DNA of 64,000 bases from Mesorhabditis belari. Taxonomy: Eukaryota; Nematoda; Chromadorea; Rhabditida; Rhabditidae. Shown here in pieces: positions 11,434-24,900 of the stretch (position 1 is the stretch's first letter; every line of letters begins with the position of its first letter). Location: positions 1 to 64,000 of the forward strand of contig CAUEEP010000880.1 in NCBI GenBank assembly GCA_958450365.1, read 5' to 3'. Below the pieces are notes generated by a model. That model was not told the origin of the DNA. It did not search any database and saw only the letters and a list, made by a program, of their open reading frames with translations. The translations under genes and the position numbers were made by a program.

Positions 11434-14400
11434 TTATCCAAAAAATTGCGAAAGGATCCCAGCAGGGCTGGGTGCCTCGGGTTCAGCCACTTTCACTCCG
11501 CCCCTCATCAAAGCATTCAGAATATTGTCGATATCGCTTGCACCTGAATTTTTGATGACTAGATCTATCATTTCAATCTATTGGTACCTTTTGTGCCCAT
11601 TCCAAAGCCACTCCTGCTATCGAACAGTCGAGGTCTTTGCGTTGTGGTCGTTTTCTCCATTAGACCAAACATTTCCAGCATATTAACAATAGGCGCCGCT
11701 CGTTGTTGGGGTTTTGCTTGCTCAGTTGACCCGCCTAAATGCGAATTCAGTGACAAGGCTGTTTTCAAGACAGTGCAATCAAAGCGTACCAAGAAAAGTG
11801 TCAAGAATATAGCGTTGTTGGCGTTTCGAGCGTGGATCTTGTAGATAATTGATTGCAGATGATTGAAAATCGTTTAAAGACATTTGTTGATTCGATGGCT
11901 GAGTGGGAGCTCTTATTTGAGGGGAAACCAATTGGGGAGCTCTTCCTGGAAACGGTGGCAAGTGTTAAAAAGCACATGGAACACATAAACACATATCTGG
12001 GTCAGAAAAAAAAGGAACAAAAGCGTAGTCTAGCCAAAGCCAATACCGTATTGATCATATCCATAAGCGGGAGATCTCTCGTACTTTTGTACATTTTGCT
12101 GATAGCTTGGCTGAACCGATCGGGGTGGTGAGTAGAACTGATTCATTGGTGTTTGCACTTGTTGTGGTTGATAGAGTTGTGGCTGTTGTTGGAAATTTTG
12201 CAAAACGTTCGCATAAGCTTCTGGTGAGGCTAAAAGCAGAAACACATCGCGGTTCAAAGTGAAATTTGGTGCTAAAATTTGTTACCGAAAAAATCCATGA
12301 TGCTTGCTGGCCGCTGGGTGGTTGTCGGTGGAGGGGTGGGTCGGACAAATCCTAGAAATTGATTTTTAGAGAATTTTAAAGCACAATGAGGTCCGCTGGG
12401 ATCGTTTCGCAATTTTTTGAATAAATTATCGTACTTTTGATTCTAGCTATTAAATTGTGTTCCAGATTGAAGATTCAACATGAATTTAGCTCAAGAAAAT
12501 AGAGTATAAGCTAGAAATTCACTCAGAGTTTTCAGTTCTTTGTCTATTTCGTCATTTTCTCTTCTCTTATCGTATTTTTGATTCTAGCTATTGAATTGTG
12601 TTCCAGATTGGAGATTCGACATGAATTTAACTCAAGAAAAGAGAAAAGAAGCTAGAAATTCACTCAGAGTTTTCAGTTCTTTGTCTATTTTTTCATTTTC
12701 TCTTGTCTTATCGTACTTTTGGTTCTAGCAATTAAATTGTTATCCAGATTAGAGATTCGACATAAAATTGGCCCAAGAAAGTCAAATTTAAGCTAGAAAT
12801 TCACTCAGAGTTTTCCGTTCTTTGTCTATTTCGTCATTTTCTCTTGTCTTATCGTACTTTTGATTCTAGCTATTAAATTGTGTTCCAGCTTGGAGATTCG
12901 ACATGGATTTAGCTCAAAAAAAGAGCATAAGCTAGAAATTCACTCAGAGTTTCCAGTTCTTTGTCTATTTCGTCATTTTCTCGTCTTATCATACTTTTGA
13001 TTCTAGCTATTAAATTGTGTTCCAGTTTGGAGATTCGACATGAATTTAGCTCAAGAAAGTTGAGTATAAGCTAGAAATTCACTCAGAGTTTTCCTTTCTT
13101 TTCAAGTACTGAAACCGTAATTACTCTATTAGTGGGGTCCTCTCTAATAGTGGGGTCGTCTGGAAGGGGATTGAAAAAATAGTGGGGGACCCCACTAATA
13201 GAGTAAATACGGTAAACCACCTACCAAACATTTCCATCATATTTCTCATTGGAGAGGCGGGCGGTGGAGCGGCTGTTGTTGTAGTTGGTGGCTCTGTAGG
13301 AGCTCCAAGGCCTAGAAAGATAGGAACAATAAAATTTAATGCCAAAACTCACCAAAGAAATCCAAAAACGATCCTCTCCCGAAGCTGTTGCTTGTTGTTT
13401 TGGTTTCGGTGGTGGTGGGAGAGGCTCGGAGTACTCATTCATTGAGCTACCTGCAATTCTAAGGTCTAATTAGGTGGAAATTTTCAAATTCAATAAATAA
13501 TCTTTTCACCAATACAAATCCTGACCGAGAAAAGTATTGAGAATTGATTGAATTCCGCTTTTTGGTCTACCCGATGGGGAAGAGCTGCCCAAACCGCCGT
13601 ATTCATTGTAGAGAGTCAATTTTTCGTCGGATGGAGCCAATGTTCCTGCAAATGTTAGTTCAATCAAATTTTCAAAAACTCACTTCTTGCCGATACGACT
13701 TCATTGAGAATGCTGTTCCCGTGTTCTCCATTTCTCGACGATGAATATGTTTGACTACCGTAAGCTCGACCATTTTGCATGAATTCACTCGTCAATGACA
13801 TCAGTTGTTGCGCAATTCCGTACACTAAAGAGCGAGATTTGAGTTCAGCAACTTATTGTTAGAAAACTAAAACTAGAAATTCTCTTATCACTTCTTTGTC
13901 TATTTCGTTATTTTCTCTTATTTTATCGTACTTTTGATTCTAGCTATTAAATTGTGTTCCAGATTAGAGATTCGACATGAAATTGGCTCAAGAAAGTCAA
14001 ATTTAAGCTAGAAATTCTCTCAGAGTTTTCAGTTCTTTGTCTATTTCGTCATTTTCTCTTCTCTTATCGTATTTTTGATTCTAGCTATTGAATTGTGTTC
14101 CAGATTGGAGATTCGACATGAATTTAGCTCAAGAAAAGAGAAAAGAAGCTAGAAATTCACTCAGAGTTTTCAGTTGAGTTCTTTGTCTATTTTTTCATTT
14201 TCTCTTGTTTTATCGTACTTTTGGTTCTAGCTATTAAATTGTGTTCCAGATTAGAGATTTGACATGAAGTTAGCTCAAGAATGTTGGGTATAAGCTAGAA
14301 ATTCACTCAGAGTTTTCAGTTCTTTGTCTATTTCGCCATTTTCTCTTGTTTTATCGTACTTTTGTTTCTAGCAATTAAATTGTTATCCAGATTGGAGATT

Positions 14401-14793
14401 TGACATGAATTTAGCTCAAGTACGTAGAGTATTAGCTAGAAATTCACGCAGAGTTTGCATTTCTTGCACCAACACTGGCAATTTTGTCAATTCTGCTGGA
14501 AAACTTTAAATTTTTCAGCCACGCCGTAAAATAGCCGGTTCTTTTACGAGAGAAGCGGCTAATTTTTGAGATCCACGAATCGTTTCCGTGGATCTTTCAG
14601 TGGATTTCGATCGATTTTTTGGATTTATTTGATTTCCACAATCGAATGATCCCTTTCAAATCTTAGCCTTTATTTGAAACTCACTTTGTCCGATTTTTTC
14701 CACGTTCACTTCCCCAACAGGCATTTGAAATCCTTTAGATGGGTGAGCATTTGAAATTCCGAGTAATAATAGCAAGATTATCAAGCAGCACAT
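11434..14793 (-). CDS. Secreted low-complexity protein with repeated FFG/MFG exon ends, ten exons, ~404 aa
   Basis: Exons (5' to 3'): 14685-14793, 13684-13824, 13526-13645, 13353-13450, 13225-13311, 12286-12351, 12047-12229, 11790-11945, 11588-11734, 11434-11543. The start is the ATG at 14791-14793, preceded by ccttttcag (likely trans-splice acceptor). The N-terminus MCCLIILLLLLGISNA is a clear signal peptide. The remainder is rich in Q, P, T, S and N. Every intron is phase 1, falling inside a glycine or similar codon. Many exons end in a hydrophobic-aromatic-G motif (SILNTFLG, SFLDFFG, MMEMFG, LDTFLG, LEMFG), and the protein ends LSQFFG. The last intron is 44 nt. Exon 4 has 98 nt where 96 or 99 is needed: the frame shifts by one base inside it, so it may be a sequence error, a weak alternative donor at about 13365, or a damaged gene. 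Family unknown; an extracellular or matrix protein is the natural inference. Confidence 0.65.
12425..13100 (+). repeat. ~140-bp repeat array in intron 5 of the secreted-protein gene
   Basis: About five units with ctagctattaaattgtgttccag and cactcagagttttcagttc landmarks, between exons ending at 13225 and beginning at 12351. Confidence 0.85.
13113..13214. mobile_element. Short palindromic MITE in intron 5
   Basis: A 28-bp terminal inverted repeat (ccgtaattactctattagtg at 13115-13134 with cactaatagagtaaatacgg at 13193-13212) flanks a ~45-bp core. It lies 10 bp inside the donor of exon 5. The termini resemble those of the MITE at 53447-53664. Confidence 0.75.
13880..14455 (+). repeat. ~140-bp repeat array in intron 1 of the secreted-protein gene
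   Basis: Four units of the same family as 12425-13100 fill most of the ~860-nt first intron. Confidence 0.85.
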
Positions 14794-14799
14794 TGAAAT

Positions 14800-15290
14800 C
14801 TGAAAAGGATAAAATTTAGAAAACGAAACGAAACGGAAGACGAAATTCAGAAACGATGCTGACATCCAAAATTCTCAAAAATAAGAAAATAAAGTCATTT
14901 CTCGATGAATCACCCTAAATATTACCCCACTTAAGGTCATAAACGCTCTGATTGAGGTCGATGAAAAAGGGTTGGCGAAAAAAGTGGGAATCGGTGAAAA
15001 TCTTGGCGATCCACTCTCATTTGTCGATTTTGCGATGGCATAGTGAAGAGAAAAGAGAGAGAATAGAAAAGAATTGGAGCGATCGGAAGAGGCGAAAGGG
15101 AAATGGCGAGGAAAAACGGGTTCTCCTCAAACCACCACACACATTCACCCAAGGGCAGAGACTTATTGACTCGATGATTTCCTTTCATGGTTTCCCTTCT
15201 TGGTGGAGATCGGTTGTGAAGGGAAAGCTGTGTTGGATGAGAAATTGAGAATTGAGAAAAATGAGTCAAAATGAGTCAATCGACAATCGG
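14800..15290 (-). promoter_or_regulatory. 5' region of the secreted-protein gene
   Basis: Pyrimidine-rich on the reverse strand. Open frames exist but show no protein-like character, so I treat it as promoter/5' region. The acceptor ccttttcag at 14800-14808 is the likely spliced-leader site. Confidence 0.35.
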
Positions 15291-15299
15291 TGGTTCATT

Positions 15300-16040
15300 T
15301 AGCAAAGTTTTTTTCAACAATTTTGAAGGTTTCACTCGACTCTGGTTTACAATAGAATAAAACCTAGACTGAATTCTGGAGTTATGGCATGCACATGATC
15401 CTTTGGAACTGTTAATGAGCTCTAAGTTTAATTTTTGAGAACGACTAATGAATCGTGCCACGATTTTGACAGTGTCACTCGACTCTGGGATAGAATAGAA
15501 TGAAATTTTAACTAAATTCTCGAGTTATGGGATGCACCCTATCTTTTCGAATTGATGATAAGCTCTAAATTTAATTTTTCCATCAACTGATGGATCGTGC
15601 GACAATTTTGAAAGTGTCACTCGATCCTGGTTGAAAACAAAACAAAATTTTGAGTGGACTCTCGAGTTATGGGATGCATTCGATTTTTTTGGAGCTATTG
15701 ATAAGGTCTAAGTTTTTTTTGAGAACACCGATAAATGGTGTAACAATTTTGACGGTGTCACTTGACTCGGGTTTACAATTGAACAAAATTTTGACTGAAT
15801 TCTTGTGTTATGGTATGCACTTAAGTCTTTTGAACTGTTAATGAGCTCTAAGTTTAATTTTTGAGAACAACTGATGATTCGGGCAACAATTTTGACAGTG
15901 TCACTCGACTCTGGTTTACAACAAAACAAAATTTTGACTGAATTCTCGAGTTATGGCATGCACTCAATCTATTAGAATAGTTGATAAGCTCTAAGTTTAG
16001 TTTTTGAGAACAACTGATGAAACGTGCAACAATTGAGCTC
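15300..16040 (-). repeat. Satellite array, ~142-bp unit, reverse orientation
   Basis: About five units of the same family as 975-1795, in the same (reverse) orientation. Confidence 0.85.
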
Positions 16041-16049
16041 CTCTTTTTC

Positions 16050-17270
16050 TACAATTATCACTTTCACCTATCGACTGAGCTCTCAATGATCAGTTTGAGA
16101 TGTTCACAAGACGATTTGTCTTGAGTTGAGTCGACTTGCGATTTCAAGTCGATAAATTGGTGAAAAAAATTGGAAGAGAAGAAGAAGAGAAACGGTTCAA
16201 GAAAATTTCTCAAAACTAACAAAGTTTTCAATGACGACAAAAATGAAAGAATCGATGACAATGCGGAGGAGATTGAGAAAGATTTGTCAAAAAGAGGTGT
16301 GACGAGGATTTGAAAAGGGGAGATTTAGGGATATTCAGATTAGGGCAAAAAAAAGTGACTGAGAGTTTGGTTGAAAACTTTAAAAGAAAGCAAGAACGTT
16401 GGAAGGGACTAAAAGATTTAAAAATTAGAGTTTAAAGGCGTTGCTGCTTTTTAATAGGCCAAATAGAGATAGCGAAGAGGTAATCAGTCGTAATGGAACG
16501 CATTTGACTCAAGTTGAAGCAAAAAACTGTACGAAACGAAACTGCTGCTGTTTCAGTGTTCGAGAGGAAGATTTTGAGAGTGTTGCTGGGCTCTAGTTGA
16601 TCAAATAATGCTAATATAGATAGATTCTCAAATATTGGAACGCATTTGAGTTGCATCAAAATCAAATGCATCAAAATTTACCTTAAAAGTCTAGCTTTCC
16701 ACCAGAGTGGTCAAAAAATTTTAAAAGAGACGAAAAACCGAGAAAATCGGTGTCTAGATGGGTGAGGAAGATGAAGCAATCTAAGTGGAGGAAGAGCAAT
16801 CTAAGGGAGACCAATTTCGGAGAAAAGGCGTGGCAAAGAAGGGAGAATTGAAAGGATTGAAAGAATAGAGATTTCGGTGGAGAGGGTTTGCAGGTCTGTG
16901 GAGGCAAAGAATGAGAATGAGAATGAGATCCAACTAGGAAGAATTGTTGAATGGGGTGAAATGGTCGAGAATTTCAGAGAAGGATTAACCCTGGTGAAAG
17001 ATTCTGATCGTGCAAAAAGTTTTAAATTTGTAGAAAAATTTTTTGTAGCATTATAGAAGTTATAAGTGTAGACATTTTGTCTGACTTATTATAAGCATTG
17101 CTTTAAATCTTCAACCTGAAAATCGATACCGGTTCCATTCAATTCGTTTCTTCGGACCCAGGACAATAGTAAGTGATCGACGACTTTCAAATTAGCAAAC
17201 AATGCTGACGTGCTGACGATCTCCTTTGTTCTTTCGTAAAGAGAGATTTCTCAAAAATAGCCTCATTTTT
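16050..17270. other. Non-coding stretch
   Basis: Several short frames on the reverse strand lack splice sites or protein-like sequence. No gene supported. Confidence 0.35.
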
Positions 17271-17274
17271 GAAA

Positions 17275-18080
17275 TATCTGGGAAGCAGTAGAGCTTTTCT
17301 GAATATCGAAAAATCAAATTAGTAAGAAAAATTTTACATTGAATTTTCTATGGGAAGATTTTGAGTAAATAAAACGCACAAATGGATCTTGATTCTGAAA
17401 GTTAGCCTACAAACAGTGCTTTCTGGAGCTCACTACAGCTTCTGCAATAGGCAAAAGCTACTGTAAACTACTGTCTGAAATTACAGTATAGGTAATGATA
17501 GGTATGACCCCTTGTGAATCGGTATGAAAAAGAGATTTCCTAACACTAATCCCATTTCCAGAATATCTGGAAAGCACTAGAGTTTTTCTAAATCAAATTA
17601 GTAAAAAGAATTTTACATCGAATTTTCTATGGGAAGATTTTGAGTGAATAAAACGCACAAATTGGTCTCATTTCTGAAAGTTAGCCTACACAAAGTACCT
17701 TCTGGAGCTCACTACAGCTTTTCCAATAGGCAAAAGCTATTGTAAGCAGGGGTTTTTATCTGGGAATTTTGCATTGTATTTTCAATGGGAAGATTTTGAG
17801 TGAATAAAACGCCCAAATTGATCTCATTTCTGAAAGTTAGCCTACACAAAGTTCCTTCTGGAGCTCACAGCAGCTTCTTCAGTAGGCAAAAACTACTGTT
17901 TCAGCTACTAAGACAAGAGTTTCTTAGAAATTTTGCATTTCTATGGGAAGATTTTGAGTGATTAAAATGCACAAATTGATCTCATTTCTAAAAGTTAGCC
18001 TACATACAATACTCTCTGGAGCTCACTACAGGTTTTCCAATGGGCAAAAGCTATTGTAAACTATTGTCTGAAATTACGGT
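17275..18080 (-). repeat. ~380-bp repeat family, reverse orientation
   Basis: About three partial units with landmarks ctcaaaatcttcccat, gagctccagaaag and gcttttgcctatt (reverse-complemented here). Forward copies lie at 19255-19995, 20320-20770, 21600-22380, 23160-23870 and 25150-25890. Confidence 0.85.
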
Positions 18081-18137
18081 AATCGCTCCGCCAGTTTTCG
18101 AAGCATTCGTGTCAGTTTCAGACATTTTATTGATTTC

Positions 18138-18326
18138 TTAATTTCCGATTTCTCCAATATTTGCTCGGTTAGTAAGCTGGGGAGTGAGAAAATCAGAAAC
18201 ATTTAAATGTAATACATAAAGGAACATAGTCAGAAAATGAATCAGTTTGAATGAAGGAAATTTGGCGACTTTCAGCGACGGCGGCGAAATACCGGCGGCG
18301 GTTATTTGGCGCTCCTCATTCGACAT
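18138..18326 (-). CDS. Possible 62-aa small protein
   Basis: An ATG at 18324-18326 opens a frame beginning MSNEERQITAAGISPPSLKV and continuing through one hydrophobic stretch (LIHFLTMFLYVLHL) to a stop at 18138. A reverse-strand AATAAA follows at 18126-18131. The N-terminal third looks like a real protein start. I recognise no family. It could instead be the first exon of a longer gene or chance, as it lies between repeat arrays downstream of the CNNM gene. Confidence 0.3.
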   Translation of the reverse strand: MSNEERQITAAGISPPSLKVAKFPSFKLIHFLTMFLYVLHLNVSDFLTPQLTNRANIGEIGN

Positions 18327-18339
18327 TTGAAATTTCCAA

Positions 18340-18975
18340 AAAAAAAAGATGAGACTGTATTTGTTTGAGTTTTCGGTATTTTTTTTTTTTTTTTTTTTAT
18401 AAACTAAAATTCTTCATTCTCTCCAATAAACCAAAAATAATTAACAAAAAAAAAAACGAAAATATTGCAAGAAACGTTAGAGCTATGTGCATAAATTGAG
18501 AAATTTACTTATTACAAAAAAATTACAAAAAAATTACTAAAAAAAAAATGCCTAAAATTCTCTTAAACCAAAAATGAGCATTTTTATTCAAACTTTGACA
18601 CTTATTTTTCTTTTGATTGAGCCGGGAATTTTCGGCAATGGCTACCGGTAGGCTTATTTAAAATAAAAGCTTTAAAAGTCGATAGAAATTTCATAAAATC
18701 TATGCGAACAAGACGGAAAATCGAAAAGAAATGCAAATTTTAGGGAATGACAGATTTTTTGGAGTGACAAAGCTTTTTTTTGTTTTGGAGAAGCTCTGAT
18801 TGGTGGGAAAGTTGACATTTAGAATTGATGAAATTAGGAAAATAAAGAACCAAAGGCACGCTTAATCCTTTGCGGGAATGAAAAGGTGAAATTGAAATTG
18901 AAATTTTGAATTGAGAATTGAATTGAAAATTGAAACAGAATTTGTACAATGACTAGAGGCTGAGAAATGATTTAG
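18340..18975. other. Probable 3' flank of the CNNM gene
   Basis: AT-rich sequence with a T run at 18378-18399. No gene seen. It lies directly downstream of the CNNM stop codon. Confidence 0.4.
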
Positions 18976-21900
18976 CTAATTGTCGGAGAGAGCCGAGTCC
19001 TCGGAAAACAGCGAACCATCACGGGGAGACAGAAAATCGACACGCGGGATGAGTTCGTGCTGAAATTTTCGGTTTGATTACTTTTCTTGGTACTCCTATT
19101 AGTTTTCGAAAGAACCTAGGATGTAACTTAATTGTCTATTAGTACAATTGTATGCCAAGTAAGCCGGATTGAAGTGACTTGACCGAACCGGACAAAAATT
19201 TCAACCCAGACTGGACTGGTGAATCGAAAAGTTTGGACACTCCCGCTATGTATTGGACGCTCTTGCTTAGGGTAGCTTTTGCCTATTGAAAAAGCTGCTG
19301 TGAGCTCCAGGAAGTACTGTATGTAGGCCAAATTTCAGAATCAAGATCATTTTTTGTGTTTTATCCACTCAAAATCTTCCCATAGGAAATTCAATGCAAA
19401 TTTTCTTTACAAATTCGATTTTCCGCTATTCAGAAAAGCTCTACTGTTTCCCAGATACTCCAGAAATGGAATTAGTTTCGAGAGATCTCTTTTTCATTCC
19501 TACTCACAAAGGGTCATACCTACCATTACCTATACTGTAATTTGAGACAGTAGCTTACAGTAACTTTCGCCTATTGCAGAAGCTGTAGTGAGCTCCAGAA
19601 AGTACTGTATGCAGGCTAAATTTCAGAATCAAGAACGATTTGTGCGTTTTATTCACTCAAAATCTTCCCATTGAAAATACAACGCAAAATTCCCAGAGAA
19701 AAACCCCCCGCTTACAGTAGCTTTTGCCTATTGCAGAAGCCGTAGTGAGCTCCAGAAAGTACTGTATGTAGGCCAGCTTTCAGAAATGAGATCAATTTGT
19801 GCGTTTTATTCATTCAAAATCTTCCCATAGAAAATTCAATGCAAACTTCTTTTTACTAATTTGATTTTTCGATATTCAGAAAAACTCTAGTGCTTTCCAG
19901 ATATTCTAGGAATGGGATTAGTTTTAAGAAATCCTTTTCATTCCGACTCACAAAGGGTCAGACTCTTACCATCAGTCTACAGTAGCCCATTCCCCTTACC
20001 TGTTCACTTTCGCTCGACGATCTCATTTTTGTGCTTGCATTGCCGTTTCGTTTCAAGCGAGCAATTGGATCCAACTGAAATTTGAATTCTTAGAAAAGTT
20101 CTCAATTTTCGATTCTAAGGAAAGCTCACTAATCTCTGTTTTTACGAAGAACTTTGAAAAATGATTATTTGAAGAAAGCCACTCAGAAATCTTTTGGGTA
20201 CACGCACAACAATGATCACTCCGATGAAAATACATCAAAGACTAGGGGTTTTCATTTTTGGTGGAAATGCGTGTCTTTCGAAAGCGCTAAGCCGGTGTGA
20301 GTGTTCAGTGAAAAGCGGAGCGATTACTGTAATTTCAGACAATAGCTTACGGTAGCTTTTGCCTATTGAAAAAGCTGCTGTGAGCTCCAGAAAGTATTGC
20401 ATGTGGGCTAACTTTTAGAAGTGAGATCAATTTGTGTGTTTTATTCACTCAAAATCTTCCCATTGAAAATACAATGCAAACTTTCTAAAAACTCTTGCTT
20501 ACAGTAGCTTTTGCCCTTTTGGAAAAGCTGCGTGAGCTCCAGAAAGCACTTTTTCTAGGCTAACTTTTAGAAATAAGATCAATTTGTGCATTTTATTCAC
20601 TCAAAATCTTCCCATAGAAAATTCGATGCAAAATTCTTTTTACTAATTCGCTTTTTCGCTATTCAGAAAAGCTCTACTGCTTTCCAGACATTCCAGAAAT
20701 GGGATTAGTTTCGAGAGATCTCTTTTTCATTCCGACTCACAAAGGGTCATACCTATCATTACCTATACAAACGTTCCTCTTCGGTACTTGAGTCGCTGGA
20801 GCAACTTGAAATATTTTTAAAGATCGATGAAAGAGTACATTTAGGTACGGATTTACGAAAAGCCCGAAAAAAAATGCAAAAAGCTAAGCACTTGGTTTAC
20901 TTCGAATTTTTGTGCCCTCTCGGCATCGGTCTCGGCGGTGAAGAGCGCGGTAAGGAAATTCTTGAAACAAATTCTTGAAACTTGAAACATTTTCGTCAAG
21001 TTTTAAACCTTTTCGATATTATGATAGCACTTTAAACTGTTTGGGCTGCTTTAGAATAGCCCTGACAAGTCCATCGCTTTCAGGCAGCCTTTAAAACTCA
21101 CATCTCTGGGTCCCTTGGGCGTGACGAGGTCAACGGAGGTCTGTGACCCAGTCCGTGGATACGGGAGAAGCGGGCTGTGCATCGACGGGGTGGCTCCCTC
21201 GCCAACTGACGGTCTAAAGAATAAAGTTGTACTCAAAATCGTGATTCTGGATGTCATGTTATCCAAATCGAAAGCTTTTCTCGTGAATCGATTTATTTTC
21301 AAAAATTTGGAAAAATCGAATGATCAAAATGGAAAAACTGGTATTTGTAGAGTTTTTGGACCCGAAAAAAGCGGTTATTGAAAGGAATTGGGTGGCAGGA
21401 AAGTGGAATAAGTGGTTGATTGATGGGGATTGATTGAAAATTGAAATCTTTCCAGTACCACAGAAATCGCAAAGCTACAGTAAATCTAAAAAATCACCAG
21501 GAAACAAACACGAGCACAATTTCCGTACAAAACGCAATTCAACTAACAAAAAGCAAACCTCGTTTGCTAAAAGGTGGATAAGGGAAAGCCCAAAAAGGAT
21601 TACGGTAGCTTTTGCCAAAATATCCAACTTCTAGCTATTTCAACTACAGCAAACAAAAAAAAGCTACAGTAGCTTTTGCCTATTGCAGAAGCTGTAGTGA
21701 GCTCCAGAAAGTATTGTTTATAGGCTAACTTTCAGAATTGAGATCAATTTGTGCATTTTATTCACTCAAAATCTTCCTGTAGAAAATTCAATGTAAAATT
21801 CTTTTTACTAATTTGATTTTTCGATATTCAGAAAAGCTCCACTGCTTTCCAGATATCCAGGAATGAGATTAGTTTTAAGAAATCCTTTTCATTCCGACTC

Positions 21901-24900
21901 ACAAGGGGTCATACCTAGCATTACCTATATTGTAATTTCAGACAGTAGTTTACAGTAGCTTTTGCCTATTGGAAAAGCTGTAGTGAGCTCCAGAAAGTAC
22001 TGTATGTAGGCTAAATTTCAGAATCAAGAACGATTTGTGCGTTTTATTCACTCAAAATCTTCCCATTGAAAATACAATGCAAAATACCCAGATAAAAACC
22101 CCTGCTTACAGTAGCTTTTGCCCATTGGAAAACCTGTAGTGAGCTCCAGAAAGTATTGTTTATAGGCTAACTTTTAGAATTGAGATCAATTTGGGTGTTT
22201 TATCACTCAAAATCTTCCTGTAGAAAATTCAATGTAAAATTCTTTTTACTAATTTGATTTTTCGATATTCAGAAAGGCTCCACTGCTTTCCAGATATCCA
22301 GGAATGAGATTAGTTTTAAGAAATCGCTTTTTCATTCCGGATTACGGTAGCTTTTCCCAAAATATCCAACTACAGCAAACAAAAAAGGCACTAGCAAGGG
22401 GAAATACGGTAAAGCACAGACACAAAGTTTAGCTAGATACAAAAATTGCACACAATTCTACGATAGACATGGGAAATTCCGCCTTTTCCAAATTTTTTTG
22501 CTAGATCTTCTGAATAAAAATTTTCAGCTTTTAGACAAAATTTAGAACTTAACCAAAAAAGAGTTAAGAAAACGAGTTGGAATTCGAATTTTCGCTTGGA
22601 ATTTTCCTAGTCTATAGTGCAAATGAAAAGCAGTTAGTTAACTGAAAGTTTTTTTGCAAATGGTCAGGGAATTTTGAAACATGTTAACAGAGGAAAAGTT
22701 ATTTTTTTTGTAGTTCGATTTTGAGCTTTAGCATTTTGTTAACATGTTCACGCTAAATGAAATGCAAAACAGTCTGATCGTTTTCTCGGCAAAAGTGGGG
22801 AAGTGGATGGAGAGGGGCAGGGAGATGAGGAGATTGATGGAGATGCTGATGGAGTTGGAGAAGGCGATTGGAAGTGGCCATTCAGTGGTTCCATCTTCGT
22901 TGGACAGGTCGACGTTCTTCTCAAGCCTTTTCTTTGACTTTCATTTGATCCCTGATAATGGTGATGGCCTTGGGTTGATGGTTTGTGCAGGGGATACCTG
23001 ATGAAAGCCGGATTAGAGAGAAATTCTTTCAGAAAAGTGCAGGTTTAGAAAGAAATTTAACACTTTTTGAGGTTTGAGGTGTTTTTCTGTGGCTTTGATC
23101 GACATACAACACATAAATCTATTATCAAAAATGTACTGTACTCTAAGGCATAGGCAATGTTACAGTTTACAGTAGCTTTTGCCTATTGAAAAAGCTGCAG
23201 TGACCTCCAGAAGGGACTTTGTGTAGGCTAACTTTCAGAAATGAGATCAATTTGTGCGTTTTTCTCGCTCAAAATCTTCCCATAGAAAATTCGATGTAAA
23301 ATCCTTTTTACTAATTTGGTTTTTTGCTATTCAGAAAAGCTCTACTGCTTCCCAGACATTCCAGAAATGGGATTAGTTTTAGGAAATCTCTTTTTCATAC
23401 CGATTCACAAGGGGTCATACCTAGCATTACCTAAACTGTAATTTCAGACAGTAGTTTACAGTAGCTTTTGCCTATTGGAAAAGCTGTAGTGAGCTCCAGA
23501 AAGCACTGTATGTAGGCAAAATTTCAGAATCAAGAACGATTTGTGCGTTTTATTCACTCAAAATCTTCCCATTGAAAATACAACGCAAAATTCCCAGATA
23601 AAAACCCCCTGCTTACATTAGCTTTTGTCTATTGCAGAAGCTGCGGTGAGCTCCAGAAAGCATTGTTTCTAGGCTAACTTTTAGAATTGAGATCAATTTG
23701 TCCATTTTATTCACTCAAAATCTTCCCATAGAAAATTCAATGAAAACTTCTTTTTACTAATTTGACTTTTCGATATTCAGAAAAACACTAGTGCTTTCCA
23801 GATATTCCAGAAATGGGATTAGTTTTAAGAAATAGCTTTTTCATTCCGACTCAGGGCCATACCTATCATTTGCCTTTGTCTAGAAGTACAGTACTCTTGT
23901 CAGTTGTCAAGAAAGTGCACATTAGTGGCTACAGTATCCTTTGTTAACTCAGATATTGTTTGTCGATCAAAGTCATTATCAAAATTTCTACAAAAACAGT
24001 TTTCTAAGTGTTCTGGCATTCACAAAAGTCTACCATTCAGAAGAAAAAAATTCTGTGGGCTTTTTTTAAGTGCCAAAAAGCCCGAAGCACGTTTAGAGTT
24101 CGTTTAAGCCCAAAAAAACAGCAGTGCCATTTAAAAAACAAGAAAAACAAGGGCACACAAAGGGGAGAAAACTGCACAAGACATTCATCTAGGGAATTTT
24201 CGGGAATTTGTAGAAGTTGGTTAAGTTGGGTTCTTTGAATGGAGAAGGCTTTGGTGCATGCCATTGTAGAGAAATTTGTGGAAAATTTACCTTGGACCCC
24301 TCGAAATGAGCGTCGTTTTGTAGGCGAGTTGATACGAAGTGGCTGAGATTTCCAAAAAAGTGCAATCGTCGCGAACGATCACCTGGAGAATTGAAATTAC
24401 GGGATTACGGTGGGCTATCCAGTTTACCGAATAATCCGGCGTGAAGCCGATTTTCTTTTCCTTGTTCCCGTCGGCGCGATCGGTGAGCGAGCAACGACTG
24501 CTACTGGAAAAAGGGAAGGAGATTTTTGGAAGTTTTTGAAATTTTCAGCTTTCAGGATCCTAGTGTGCATTCCAGAATGCATATTCCAAAAATTATAAAA
24601 TCCTCATCTCTTGACGTATGCCCCAAAATGGCTACTCCAGAAATTTGAAAACTTGATCCTTCTAGGATGCTTTCCAGAATTCCAGAATTGTTCAAATATG
24701 AGTGTGCATTCCAGAATGCAAATCCCACAAATCAAAAACCCTGATTTCCTTTCACATTTTGCTTACTTTAGAGGTCGATCTGTCTTCATGTGCTCGCAGA
24801 TTCTCTCCAAGAGTTCCGTCCCAAAAGCGTGCCATGGGCCAGCTTCAAAAGTCATCTCATCCTATAATTTGAAAGAAAAACTCTTTTTTTTTGTTTCTCT

